Notes under the pieces: generated by a model
Database searches by the model: none
What the model saw: only the letters and a program-made list of their open reading frames with translations
Told to the model about the DNA's origin: nothing
Translations under genes and position numbers: made by a program
Part shown: positions 7,705 through 15,647 of the stretch, piece after piece
Layout of the letters: the number at the start of each line of letters is the position of its first letter
Position numbering within the stretch: the first letter of the stretch is position 1
Assembly (NCBI GenBank): GCA_944358705.1
Contig: CALVRR010000012.1
Span: 1-47,710 of the forward strand
DNA length: 47,710 bases
Direction of reading: 5' to 3'
From: an uncultured Bacilli bacterium
GTDB taxonomy: Bacteria > Bacillota_I > Bacilli_A > RF39 > UBA660

Positions 7705-8472
7705 ATGGCAAAGTTTTGTAATAAATGTGGAAAACCATTAGTAGATGGAATTTGTCCAGATTGTTCAAAGAAAGTAGAAGAACAAGAACATACCTCACAA
7801 AAGGAACTTGGAGCATCTTTAATAGATATTATAAAAAATATTTGGAAAAAACCAGTAGAAACAATTCATTCCTATGTAAAAGAAAGTAATATGTCATTAT
7901 CTTTTATACTTTTAGGTATTAGTGTATTAATAGGAGGATTATTCACTTATTTTAATACCAATAGCATAATAAATGGAGTAGTTGCAGATATAAACAATAA
8001 AATGACAGGAATTGCATCAATGTTAGGAGAAAGTTATATAGCAACAACCCCTGCAACAGAAATATCTTTCTTCTCGATGTTTTTAACAGGAATAATAACT
8101 TCTGCTTTAGCATATACATTCTTTATTTTATTAGCAAAATTATTTGTAGGAATAGTATTTAAAGGAAAAGGAACCCTAAAAGAATTTACAACAACCGTAG
8201 CAGTAGCCAGCATCTTTCCGACCACTTTCTCTGTGATTGGAATTCTTACAAGTTTCATTTCTTATCAACTAACCTCTTTTATTTATCTAGCTGGATTAAT
8301 ATTATTTATTGTAGTAGTAGTACAAAGTTTTATAGAGGTTCTAAAAGCTAATAAAGAAAGACTAGGATATGCGATTCCATTAACTGTAATTATTACATAT
8401 GTAGGACTAATTATCATTAACATCATTATTCTAGCAATAATTACTACAAGTCAAGTAACACCAATCTATTAA
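7705..8472 (+). CDS. zinc-ribbon, multi-helix (Yip1-like) membrane protein, copy 2
   Basis: 255 residues. The zinc-ribbon at residues 1-23 is identical to that of the previous gene, although several codons differ only at silent positions. After residue 40 the two proteins diverge but keep a similar order: a stretch ending in KKPVETIHSYVKE (compare TSPVKTMEKNITE in copy 1), then about five hydrophobic helices near residues 65-85, 115-145, 155-180, 190-210 and 225-250. It is an old tandem duplication. The gene follows copy 1 by 13 bases with ribosome site AAAGGAGT and ends in a terminator. Confidence 0.6.
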   Translation: MAKFCNKCGKPLVDGICPDCSKKVEEQEHTSQKELGASLIDIIKNIWKKPVETIHSYVKESNMSLSFILLGISVLIGGLFTYFNTNSIINGVVADINNKMTGIASMLGESYIATTPATEISFFSMFLTGIITSALAYTFFILLAKLFVGIVFKGKGTLKEFTTTVAVASIFPTTFSVIGILTSFISYQLTSFIYLAGLILFIVVVVQSFIEVLKANKERLGYAIPLTVIITYVGLIIINIIILAIITTSQVTPIY

Positions 8473-8474
8473 AA

Positions 8475-8500
8475 GGAAGCGATAATTGCTTCTTTTTTTT
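8475..8500 (+). terminator. Rho-independent terminator
   Basis: Stem GAAGC / GCTTC around a 7-base loop, extended by G-T and A-T pairs, then nine T. It ends the zinc-ribbon operon. Confidence 0.75.
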
Positions 8501-8529
8501 GTATGAAATAAAAAAAACAGACAATACTA
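8501..8529 (+). promoter_or_regulatory. possible sigma-F/sigma-G-type promoter of the spoVA operon
   Basis: GTATG, 17-base spacer, AATACTA. The first element fits the sigma-G -35 pattern GHATR and the second matches 6 of 7 bases of CATNHTA. Transcription would start at about 8536, leaving a very short leader with the GGTGAT ribosome site at its 5' end, which weakens the call. Confidence 0.35.
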
Positions 8530-8543
8530 TAAATGGTGATATT

Positions 8544-8987
8544 ATGAAAAATGAAAAATATGAAGCAATTGCAAAAGACCATCAAGCTCCCAATCCCAGA
8601 CTAAAAAATGCAATCATCGCCTTTATTGCTGGAGGTATCATAGGAGTAATAGGAGAAGGAATTATTGAACTATTATGCTACTATACTCATATTTCTAGAA
8701 GTAGTGCAGGAACAATCATGATTGTAATATTAATATTTGTTGCGTCCCTTTCTACTGCTTTAGGCTTTTTCGATAAGTTAGTAACCAAATTCAAATGCGG
8801 ACTTTTAATACCCATCACAGGTTTTGCTCATTCTATGACTAGTGCTGCCCTAGACTATAGAAAAGAAGGACCAATTTATGGACTTGGAGCTAATATTTTC
8901 AAACTTGCAGGATCCGTAATTTTATATGGTATCATTGCCGCATGGTTCTTTGGAATGATTCGTTTTCTTTTAGGAGGTAAGATATGA
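8544..8987 (+). CDS. spoVAC: stage V sporulation protein AC (SpoVAC)
   Basis: 147 residues from ATG 8544, chosen over the in-frame ATG 8499 because GGTGAT lies just before it and because SpoVAC is normally about 150 residues. Four hydrophobic helices are seen (near residues 25-45, 55-75, 85-105 and 120-142). The family segments ALGFFDKLVTKFKCGLLIPI and TGFAHSMTSAALDYRKEG are conserved. SpoVAC is a membrane channel component that moves Ca-dipicolinate into the forespore and out of the germinating spore. It overlaps spoVAD by four bases (ATGA), so translation is coupled. Confidence 0.93.
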   Translation: MKNEKYEAIAKDHQAPNPRLKNAIIAFIAGGIIGVIGEGIIELLCYYTHISRSSAGTIMIVILIFVASLSTALGFFDKLVTKFKCGLLIPITGFAHSMTSAALDYRKEGPIYGLGANIFKLAGSVILYGIIAAWFFGMIRFLLGGKI

Positions 8988-9976
8988 CATTTCAATATAA
9001 CAATGTATATGTAAAAGACACCGCAACCGTAGCTGGACCATATGAAAAAAAAGGACCATTAAAAAAATATTTCGATAAGACTTTTGAAGATTTATATTTT
9101 AAAGAAACTTCCTGGGAAAAAGCTGAAATAAAAACAGTAAAAGAAAGTTTAAAACTACTTCATAAAAAAGCAGGTTTAAAAAGAAAAGAAGTAGATGTAA
9201 TTTTAGGAGGGGACTTATTAAATCAGATTAGTGCAACAACCTATGGAGCCTATGATTTTTCAAAATGTTTCTTAGGACTTTATGGAGCTTGTTCTACTTC
9301 TGTAGAAGGAATGATTATAGGTAGTGCTTTGATTGACTCCAAAAAAGTAAATAATGCTATCGTAACCATATCTTCACATAATATGGCTGCGGAAAAACAA
9401 TTTAGAAATCCGACCGAGTATGGAGCACCAAAACCATTGAGTGCAACCTTTACTGCAACTGGGAGTGCATCCATTCTTTTAACCAAAGAAAAAACAGATA
9501 TTAAAGTAGAATCATCTACCATTGGACAGATTATAGACTTCGGACAAAATGACCCTAATGATATGGGAAAAGTAATGGCTCCAGCAGCCATAGACACAAT
9601 CAAAAGACATTTACAAGATTTAAATAGAACCCCGGACTATTATGATTTAATTGTAACAGGCGATTTAGGTCTTTATGGAAAAGAAATATTAAAAGATTAT
9701 ATGTTAGAAGAATACAATCTGGATTTATCTAAAAATTATAATGATTGTGGAGTTATGTTATACGATTTAAAAAAACAAGAAGAATGTCTTGCCGGTGGTA
9801 GTGGACCAGTATGCAGTGCTTTAGTTACCTTTGGATATATCTATCATGAAATGAAAAAGAAAAATCTAAAAAAAGTATTAATCGTCGCAACTGGAGCTCT
9901 ATTTTCTCCAACTATGGTTTATCAAAAAGAAAATATATATTCAATTGCTAATGCAATTAGTTTGGAGGTAGTATAA
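8984..9976 (+). CDS. spoVAD: stage V sporulation protein AD (SpoVAD)
   Basis: 330 residues, the usual SpoVAD length. The thiolase/ketosynthase-like fold is marked by VILGGDLLNQISATTYGAYD and the active-site-like FLGLYGACSTSVEGM, with GGSGPVCSALVTFGYI near the end. SpoVAD is a soluble, membrane-associated protein that binds dipicolinic acid for the SpoVA channel rather than acting as a condensing enzyme. A strong AGGAGGT ribosome site lies inside the end of spoVAC, and the stop overlaps the start of spoVAE (TAATG). All core family segments are intact. Confidence 0.95.
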   Translation: MTFQYNNVYVKDTATVAGPYEKKGPLKKYFDKTFEDLYFKETSWEKAEIKTVKESLKLLHKKAGLKRKEVDVILGGDLLNQISATTYGAYDFSKCFLGLYGACSTSVEGMIIGSALIDSKKVNNAIVTISSHNMAAEKQFRNPTEYGAPKPLSATFTATGSASILLTKEKTDIKVESSTIGQIIDFGQNDPNDMGKVMAPAAIDTIKRHLQDLNRTPDYYDLIVTGDLGLYGKEILKDYMLEEYNLDLSKNYNDCGVMLYDLKKQEECLAGGSGPVCSALVTFGYIYHEMKKKNLKKVLIVATGALFSPTMVYQKENIYSIANAISLEVV

Positions 9977-10326
9977 TGTTATTAATAAATTCGTTCTTAT
10001 TCTGTGGATTTGTTTGTATGATTGCACAAATCATATTAGATAATACAAAACTAACTCCAGGACATATCACAAGTTTATTTGTAGTATTTGGTGCCTTCTT
10101 AGATTCCTTTAGTTTTTATGATAAAATTATTAAAGTAGTTGGAGGAGGAGCCTTGGTACCAATTACCAGTTTTGGACATTCTCTAATTCATGGAGCTCTA
10201 GGAAAAGCAAACGAATATGGAATATTAGGAATATTAATGGGAATGTTTGATTTAACAGCCACCGGTATTACTGCCGCCATTATCTTTGCCTTTGTTTTCT
10301 CTCTAATCTTTAAGCCTAAAAACTAA
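9976..10326 (+). CDS. spoVAE: stage V sporulation protein AE, short form (SpoVAEb)
   Basis: 116 residues with about four hydrophobic segments. It carries family segments LTPGHITSLFVVFGAFLDSF, GGGALVPITSFGHSL and GALGKANEYGILGI, which mirror those of SpoVAC. This is the SpoVAEb type, an integral part of the dipicolinate channel. The order AC-AD-AEb is the minimal SpoVA set. The start ATG shares one base with the spoVAD stop, with GGAGGT upstream. The next gene has its own promoter, so the operon ends here although no strong terminator hairpin is seen. Confidence 0.93.
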   Translation: MLLINSFLFCGFVCMIAQIILDNTKLTPGHITSLFVVFGAFLDSFSFYDKIIKVVGGGALVPITSFGHSLIHGALGKANEYGILGILMGMFDLTATGITAAIIFAFVFSLIFKPKN

Positions 10327-10329
10327 TAT

Positions 10330-10358
10330 TTGAAAAATAGATGTAAATATGTTATAAT
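10330..10358 (+). promoter_or_regulatory. sigma-A-type promoter
   Basis: TTGAAA, 17-base spacer, TATAAT, with an extended TGT. One of the best promoters in the window. It places transcription start near 10365, so ATG 10368 cannot be the start of the next gene and GTG 10389 is used instead. Confidence 0.8.
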
Positions 10359-10388
10359 ACTCCCTACATGACAAAAGGGGGTATTTTT

Positions 10389-11144
10389 GTGTGGGAAAAT
10401 AAAATATTAAGTATTCTAACAACAGAGGAATTAAAAGAATTTAGAACGATTTTAACAACCGATAAAATAGGAAAAGACCAATTATTAGAACAAATAAATG
10501 AAAGAATTAACAGTCGCCAAGAAAAAAGTAAAATCATAACACAAGCATTTAGAAGTGATCGTCTTCCATACTATGATATAGAAAAGAAACAAGTAGTAGA
10601 AGAAGCTATGAAACACTTAAACATAACACCGTTTCTTTCTTTACTTACAAATTCTTTAACTCCTGGTAATAACAAAGTACAGGGTCTTAGTATCAATAGG
10701 TTTTATCGTACAGGAAAATTACAAGATATGGAGTACTTTTTTAGCCAAGAAGAAAGTCGTGAAAACTATGAAGGACTATATAATACTTTTCAATACATAA
10801 AAAACTACATCTATTACTGTGCCAAAGGAAAAGACGAGATATGTGAAGAAGATATTTTTCAAGAGGAACAGAGAAAGAAAGGAATTGTAACGGCGGATTT
10901 ATTAAATATTGCTACTTACCTAGAAGAAATAAAAGAAGGTACGAAGTTAAGACTATCGGTAGGAGATGCCAGTCTAACAGTTTCTACGAAAGAAAAAACA
11001 ACTCCATTAACAAATAAACAAGAGATGTTAGTAGAAGCTCTAGCTTTTGGTATGCCACTAGAAAAACTACAAAAAGGAAATTATGAAGATGCCAAAAGAT
11101 TATTATTTTTACCAAGTCAAATTAAAACAAACCAAGTAAAATAA
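10389..11144 (+). CDS. unrecognised soluble protein, paralog of the next gene
   Basis: 251 residues starting at GTG 10389, 7 bases after AAAAGGGGG. It has no signal peptide or membrane helix and is mostly helical, charged sequence. Its last 110 residues resemble those of the next protein: YNTFQYIKNYIYY (against YNTLNYIKNYFYY), LRLSVGDASL (against LRISVANNSL) and KGNYEDAKRLLFLP (against EGNYEDSKRLIYLP). So the two are paralogs with a conserved C-terminal domain. I do not recognise the family. It heads a three-gene operon of unknown role directly after the SpoVA genes, with its own vegetative-type promoter. Confidence 0.6.
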   Translation: MWENKILSILTTEELKEFRTILTTDKIGKDQLLEQINERINSRQEKSKIITQAFRSDRLPYYDIEKKQVVEEAMKHLNITPFLSLLTNSLTPGNNKVQGLSINRFYRTGKLQDMEYFFSQEESRENYEGLYNTFQYIKNYIYYCAKGKDEICEEDIFQEEQRKKGIVTADLLNIATYLEEIKEGTKLRLSVGDASLTVSTKEKTTPLTNKQEMLVEALAFGMPLEKLQKGNYEDAKRLLFLPSQIKTNQVK

Positions 11145-11156
11145 AAAGGTGATAAC

Positions 11157-11879
11157 ATGAATTATATAGAAAGATTAAATAAAGAGGAATTAGAAGAATT
11201 AAAAAAAGAATTAGAAACAAACCCTCATAATGTTACAGAAAGAATAAAAAAACGATTACAATATATTACAAGTCAACAAGAAAGAATGAATCCAGAAGAT
11301 TATTCAATCACAAGATTAGCATTTTATAGAAAAGAGTTTGAAGAAGAAATAGAAGAAAGATTAGCGGAATATAGAGTAGAAGACTTATCTTTTTTATACG
11401 ATGATATAGAATACAGTCTTTATTCTGATGTATTAAGATATGAAAATATTAGTATGTTTAAGGAAGAAATTCCATTTACAATATTAGACAGATTCTTAGA
11501 AAAAAATCATAGGACAGAAAATGCCCAAGACGTATATAATACTCTAAATTACATTAAAAATTATTTTTATTACAGAAAAGGACAAGGAATATCCTTAGAA
11601 AAACAAGAAATAATGACAGAATGGCAAGAAAAACAAGAAATACTAGGTCCAAATCTAAAAGAACTAGCCGGATATTTGTATAGTATAAAAGATCAAACAC
11701 CATTAAGAATATCCGTGGCTAATAATTCTTTAAGTAGAATGAAAAAGAAAAAAGAAGGAATAGAACTTACCCCAATCCAGTCGGATTTTATCGCAACCGT
11801 AGCCTTTGGTAGTGATATAAAAAAATTAAGAGAAGGAAATTATGAAGATAGTAAAAGACTAATATATTTACCAAAATAA
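11157..11879 (+). CDS. unrecognised soluble protein, paralog of the previous gene
   Basis: 240 residues, soluble, very rich in Glu, Lys and Tyr. The start follows AAAAAGGTGATAAC, the same kind of ribosome site seen across the window. The N-terminal half (helical, with EEFEEEIEERLAEYR-like repeats of charge) differs from its paralog. The C-terminal half shares the motifs YNTLNYIKNYFYY, LRISVANNSL, and EGNYEDSKRLIYLP at the very end. It lies 12 bases after the first paralog and 2 bases before the third gene, so the three are cotranscribed. No catalytic motif is seen. Confidence 0.6.
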   Translation: MNYIERLNKEELEELKKELETNPHNVTERIKKRLQYITSQQERMNPEDYSITRLAFYRKEFEEEIEERLAEYRVEDLSFLYDDIEYSLYSDVLRYENISMFKEEIPFTILDRFLEKNHRTENAQDVYNTLNYIKNYFYYRKGQGISLEKQEIMTEWQEKQEILGPNLKELAGYLYSIKDQTPLRISVANNSLSRMKKKKEGIELTPIQSDFIATVAFGSDIKKLREGNYEDSKRLIYLPK

Positions 11880-11881
11880 GA

Positions 11882-12601
11882 ATGGAAGTGGAAAAATTGG
11901 AAGAAAAAATAAAAGCTTTTTTAGATGCTTATCAAACAATGACAGACCTAGAAAAAAAAGAACTAATAAAACATAATGGAGAATCGTTTTTAGAAATTGT
12001 AGGATTGTATGCAGAAATTCATAACCTACCAGAAATAAAGGATCAAATAATAGCGTTACAAAAAGAAAATAAACAAACGGAAGAAAAAGAAAATAGGATT
12101 TTACTTCTAAAAAGAGATATTGAAGATATTTTATTAAAACAACCTGAAGAAGAAATAGTATACGATTTTACCGAAGAAGAAAAAGAAATTTTAACGTCTT
12201 ATTTTGAAAAAACAAAAGATGGAGTCATAGAAAAGATTTTAGAAGGAATAAGAGATCGTATATTAGGGAGAGAAACACATAGACGAAGAAGAAAAGATAG
12301 ATTTCAATTTAAGACCCCATTTGTTATTTTTCCAGATGGTTATCATTCCGAACAAGAATTAATGTATTTAGAAGAGCTTTGCCGTAATCGAGTAAAAGAA
12401 TTAGGTCTAGGTACCATCGGAATCATGGATTTAAAAATAGTACCAAGTCAAACTTATATAAGTTTAGATTCTTATAAAATAGCCTATTCATGCGAGCGTA
12501 GATTTGGTTTGAAAAATAAGTATAGTATTTATCAGTATAGTTTGGAAACTACTTGTGATATAGAAAAAGCAAGGCAATTAATAAGGCAAAAAAGAAATTA
12601 A
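11882..12601 (+). CDS. unrecognised soluble protein with coiled-coil N-terminal half
   Basis: 239 residues. Residues 1-85 are helical and charged, with a heptad-like run near 45-85 that suggests a coiled coil. A basic patch RETHRRRRKDR lies near residues 134-144. A more compact C-terminal part follows (TPFVIFPDGYHSEQELMYLE, then two strands near YISLDSYKIAYSC). It is adjacent to the previous stop (2 bases) and lacks a strong ribosome site of its own (GAATGGAAGTGG area), so it is likely translated by coupling; a GTG or a later ATG start is possible. Not a family I know. Confidence 0.5.
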   Translation: MEVEKLEEKIKAFLDAYQTMTDLEKKELIKHNGESFLEIVGLYAEIHNLPEIKDQIIALQKENKQTEEKENRILLLKRDIEDILLKQPEEEIVYDFTEEEKEILTSYFEKTKDGVIEKILEGIRDRILGRETHRRRRKDRFQFKTPFVIFPDGYHSEQELMYLEELCRNRVKELGLGTIGIMDLKIVPSQTYISLDSYKIAYSCERRFGLKNKYSIYQYSLETTCDIEKARQLIRQKRN

Positions 12602-12628
12602 AAGAAGTTACTGTAATAAACAGTTTTA

Positions 12629-12637
12629 TGATAAAAT
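12629..12637 (+). promoter_or_regulatory. extended -10 promoter (TGATAAAAT)
   Basis: TG, one base, TAAAAT, with no good -35. It overlaps the ATG at 12636, which supports the later start at 12654 for the following gene. Confidence 0.45.
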
Positions 12638-12653
12638 GAATTTTGGTGATAAT

Positions 12654-13292
12654 ATGAAAGATAAGGTAAAAAAAGTAATAGAAGAAGAAAAAATAAATCC
12701 TAATAAGACTTATCAAAATCCTTTTCTAGTTTTATTAACAGGAAATGTAGGAAGTGGAAAAAGTCTAGTCTCACAACTTCTATCAAAAGAATTAAATTTA
12801 TATTTAGTTAGTGGGGATTATATAAGGAATATAATAAAAAAAATATCCCCAGAAATAGACCTTCATAGAGAAGAAGTAAGAAAAATAAATAATGAAGTAT
12901 GCCTAGAAGAAATAAAGTACTGTATAAAAAATAGGTATTCTATAATTCTAGATAGAAGTATATCTAGCAAAAAATCTTTATCAACAATTACTGAAAATGT
13001 AAATTTACCAATTATCTTTATTAAATTAATATCTTCAGAAGAAGAAAATATTAAAAGAGTGATAAATAGACAAGAAAAGCAAGACATCATAATTCCACAC
13101 TATGGACATCAAGAAACAAAAAGCGGTGTAGTAACAGAAGAAGAATATAATGAGATAAAAGAAAGAAAAGTTTATGATTTAGAAGATAGCGTTTACTCTT
13201 ATTTTATAAATACTAACACTTCTCTAGAAGAATTAAAAACTGCTCTAAATAGTATAATAGATGATATAAAAGAAAAATATAAAAATAACTAA
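12654..13292 (+). CDS. P-loop kinase-like protein (AAA_33 / zeta-toxin-like fold)
   Basis: 212 residues from ATG 12654, just after GGTGAT; the ATG at 12636 lies in the promoter. The Walker A motif LLTGNVGSGKSLVSQLL is near residues 25-41, and VSGDYIRNIIKK follows, as in small kinases that bind a substrate hydroxyl. A later IILDRSIS strand could be the Walker B region. A lid-like part contains RVINRQEKQDI. This is the nucleoside/adenylate-kinase fold used by many metabolic and RNA-repair kinases, and by zeta toxins. No antitoxin gene is adjacent, so a metabolic kinase is more likely. Substrate is unknown. Confidence 0.7.
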   Translation: MKDKVKKVIEEEKINPNKTYQNPFLVLLTGNVGSGKSLVSQLLSKELNLYLVSGDYIRNIIKKISPEIDLHREEVRKINNEVCLEEIKYCIKNRYSIILDRSISSKKSLSTITENVNLPIIFIKLISSEEENIKRVINRQEKQDIIIPHYGHQETKSGVVTEEEYNEIKERKVYDLEDSVYSYFINTNTSLEELKTALNSIIDDIKEKYKNN

Positions 13293-13293
13293 A

Positions 13294-13323
13294 AAAGAAA
13301 CTACCAAAAAAGTAGTTTCTTTT
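13294..13323. terminator. bidirectional terminator between converging genes
   Basis: Stem AAAGAAACTAC / GTAGTTTCTTT with a 7-base loop, flanked by A and T runs. It serves the kinase-like gene and the RNHCP gene. Confidence 0.85.
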
Positions 13324-13327
13324 GTCT

Positions 13328-13633
13328 TTAAAATTGATTAGAAGAAAGTGAAATAATTAAATCCATATTATCATCCTTGGCCATAATATTCTTATGAAGT
13401 TCTCCACATTTCTTACAACGATATATAATTTTATAAGTATCTCGAAATTTTTCAATACCAATCGGTTCTAATAGTCCTAAACAAGTATTTTTTCGATCTC
13501 CAGGCATAATATCTACATGTTTAGAACAAAGACAAAATGGACAATGATCCCTAGCAGTATATCCTAAAGGAGAAACTTTTCTCCCACAAGCTTCACAAAT
13601 AAATTCTTCATCACGCATTGTAAAGTTTTTCAT
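13328..13633 (-). CDS. RNHCP-domain zinc-binding protein
   Basis: 101 residues from ATG 13633, chosen because GGTGATGTT lies just upstream; a longer in-frame start at 13684 would run through the promoter. Two zinc pairs are visible, FICEACG and YRCKKCG, and the central block ARDHCPFCLCSKHVD is the RNHCP signature, followed by GDRKNTCLGLLEPIGI. The family is small, widespread in Bacillota and of unknown function, probably a zinc-ribbon nucleic-acid binding protein. It is a single-gene unit facing the kinase-like gene. Confidence 0.85.
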   Translation of the reverse strand: MKNFTMRDEEFICEACGRKVSPLGYTARDHCPFCLCSKHVDIMPGDRKNTCLGLLEPIGIEKFRDTYKIIYRCKKCGELHKNIMAKDDNMDLIISLSSNQF

Positions 13634-13648
13634 AACATCACCAAAAAT

Positions 13649-13657
13649 ATTATAGCA
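13649..13657 (-). promoter_or_regulatory. extended -10 promoter (TGCTATAAT)
   Basis: Minus-strand TG-C-TATAAT, 16 bases upstream of the RNHCP start. Confidence 0.5.
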
Positions 13658-13693
13658 TATCCCACTCATATTGAAAAAGGACAAGAGATAAAC

Positions 13694-13723
13694 TAGACAG
13701 AAAAAGAAAAGACATGATAAAAT
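13694..13723 (+). promoter_or_regulatory. sigma-A-type promoter
   Basis: TAGACA (5 of 6), 18-base spacer, TAAAAT (5 of 6) with an extended TGA, 20 bases before the PEP-synthase-like gene. Confidence 0.6.
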
Positions 13724-13743
13724 GAAAAAAAGGTAGGGATACT

Positions 13744-15531
13744 ATGAAATATGGTGGGAAAGCAGAGTCATTATTATTTTTAGAACAAAACAAAATATTA
13801 GTACCAGAATTTTTTATCATCACCGAAGAAGATTATATTATTTTTTTAATAAAGAACAAGATTTATTCAGAAATAAAAACTTTATTTTTAAACAAACAAT
13901 ATAAAAAGATAAAAGAATTAATAAACAAACAACAAATAACAAAAGATTTAAAAGAAAAAATAGAGAAAAATATTTTAAAAATAAATAGTAATCTCTACGC
14001 CGTTCGCTCATCAGCAACCAATGAAGATGGAGAAAATAAGTCCTATGCAGGTCAATACGATAGTTTTTTAAATATAAAAAAAGAAGAATTATTTGAAAAT
14101 ATCAAGAATTGTTGGTGTTCTTTATATAATGAAAATGTAATCCGCTATAGTAACGATTTTGATATTTATGGAATGAATGTAGTAATCCAAAAAATGATAG
14201 AATCAGACTATTCTGGAGTAATATTTTCTATAGATCCATCTTCCGAAACCAGAAATTATACGATTATTGAAATGGTAGAAGGTTTAGGAGAAAAATTAGT
14301 TTCAGGAAAAGTAACACCAACGAAATTTTTTATAAGAAAGAAAACCAAACGAATCGACTTAAAATTAGGTAATTTAAATATAGAAAAGAAAAGAATAGAT
14401 GCATTAATGGAAAACGTAGAAAAAATAGAAAAAATCTATAACAAACCTATGGATATAGAATATGCAATCACCAACGATAATTGTTATATAGTGCAAGCAC
14501 GTCCAATCACAGCGAAATCACCATTACCAAAAACCTTTGACTTATCGTTAACTAGACAAAAACCAATCATAGATATAGAGATATACTACAGGGGAGAATA
14601 TGAAGGTATTAAAAAAGTAACAAGAAATCTATACTATTTCAAACCATTATTTATTTTCAATCCAGAAGAAAACAATGTATCGATTTACTATAATGGTGTA
14701 GACTTAGAAGAATTACCAGAACCAATGTATTATTATTTAGATTTAGATTTTGATAAAACACTAAAATATTATGAAAAAATTAAAACCAATATTAAATATT
14801 TAGATACTATAATTGATAATAAAAAAGAACTAGAGTATAAAAGTTATATAGAAAAGATAATCGAAATTTATCCCTTGATTAGTCTAGGACAACTAGCAGG
14901 ACATTTTAACGAGATGACCAAAAGAGTAAAGGATTTATTAATAGAGTTTAGAGAAAAGTATGATTACATTATATATAAAGCAGTAGACTATTTAGTACAA
15001 AAAGTAAAAGAAAAACTACCAAAAGAATATCAAGAATATATAGATTTTCTAAAATTAGAAGAAACAGTAAATAACAATCTACCTAGTATAGAAGAATTAG
15101 AAAAAAGAAAACAAGGATATATCTATTATAATGGTAAGCTATATATAACAAAAGATTACAATCCATTCTTTTATGAACATAATATTAGTATTGCTGCTCC
15201 AGAAAACAATTTATTAACCGGAACATTTACATATTTTTCTGGAAAAAGTATAAAGGGAAGAGTTTGTAAGATAATGAGTGATAAAGATTTTTCTAGTTTT
15301 AAAGAAAATGACATCATAGTAACACCAATGACCTCTCCTAAGTTTTTAAGTATCTTAAAACATTGTCAAGCAATCATTACAGATGAAGGGGGAATCACTT
15401 CTCACGCAGCAATCATTTCCAGGGAATTAAAAATACCATGTTTAGTAGGAACAAGAGGAGCTACGAAGCATTTATCAACGGGGGAAATCATTGAAATCAC
15501 ACCAAGAGGAGAGATTAAAAAAACAGAATAA
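13744..15531 (+). CDS. PEP-synthase-like phosphotransferase without TIM barrel
   Basis: 595 residues. The N-terminal part is a PPDK/PEP-synthase ATP-grasp domain, with AVRSSATNEDGENKSYAGQY near residues 86-105, VVIQKMIESDYSGVIFS, and YIVQARPIT near its end. The C-terminal part is the swivelling phospho-histidine domain, with TDEGGITSHAAIISRELKIP (H554 is the phospho-acceptor) and PCLVGTRGATK. Between them lies a helical linker of about 220 residues. The PEP/pyruvate TIM barrel of PpsA and PpdK is absent. The layout matches rifampicin phosphotransferase-like and other 'PEP-utilising' enzymes, which pass the ATP beta-phosphate to a small molecule, but it is shorter than Rph (about 870). Substrate unknown; antibiotic modification is possible but unproven. 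Confidence 0.75.
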   Translation: MKYGGKAESLLFLEQNKILVPEFFIITEEDYIIFLIKNKIYSEIKTLFLNKQYKKIKELINKQQITKDLKEKIEKNILKINSNLYAVRSSATNEDGENKSYAGQYDSFLNIKKEELFENIKNCWCSLYNENVIRYSNDFDIYGMNVVIQKMIESDYSGVIFSIDPSSETRNYTIIEMVEGLGEKLVSGKVTPTKFFIRKKTKRIDLKLGNLNIEKKRIDALMENVEKIEKIYNKPMDIEYAITNDNCYIVQARPITAKSPLPKTFDLSLTRQKPIIDIEIYYRGEYEGIKKVTRNLYYFKPLFIFNPEENNVSIYYNGVDLEELPEPMYYYLDLDFDKTLKYYEKIKTNIKYLDTIIDNKKELEYKSYIEKIIEIYPLISLGQLAGHFNEMTKRVKDLLIEFREKYDYIIYKAVDYLVQKVKEKLPKEYQEYIDFLKLEETVNNNLPSIEELEKRKQGYIYYNGKLYITKDYNPFFYEHNISIAAPENNLLTGTFTYFSGKSIKGRVCKIMSDKDFSSFKENDIIVTPMTSPKFLSILKHCQAIITDEGGITSHAAIISRELKIPCLVGTRGATKHLSTGEIIEITPRGEIKKTE

Positions 15532-15554
15532 CTCTTCAATAATTAAGAAAGTTA

Positions 15555-15563
15555 TGATATTAT
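15555..15563 (+). promoter_or_regulatory. possible extended -10 promoter ahead of scpA
   Basis: TG-A-TATTAT with TTCAAT 17 bases upstream. It sits before the hairpin at 15590, so it either reads through that hairpin into scpA or is a chance match. Confidence 0.3.
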
Positions 15564-15589
15564 TAAATCATTGATATAAAAAGGTAAAA

Positions 15590-15610
15590 CATCCTAGTAG
15601 GATGATTTTT
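15590..15610 (+). terminator. Rho-independent terminator or leader hairpin
   Basis: Stem CATCCT / AGGATG with loop AGT and then ATTTTT. It lies 58 bases after the PEP-synthase-like stop and 38 bases before scpA. Confidence 0.6.
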
Positions 15611-15647
15611 ATCAGTTTGTAATAAGGAAAAGAATAGGGTGTGAAGT

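Noticed and set aside
12654-13292. Zeta-type toxin of a toxin-antitoxin pair
   Set aside because: No small antitoxin gene is adjacent; the neighbours are a terminator and a converging RNHCP gene.
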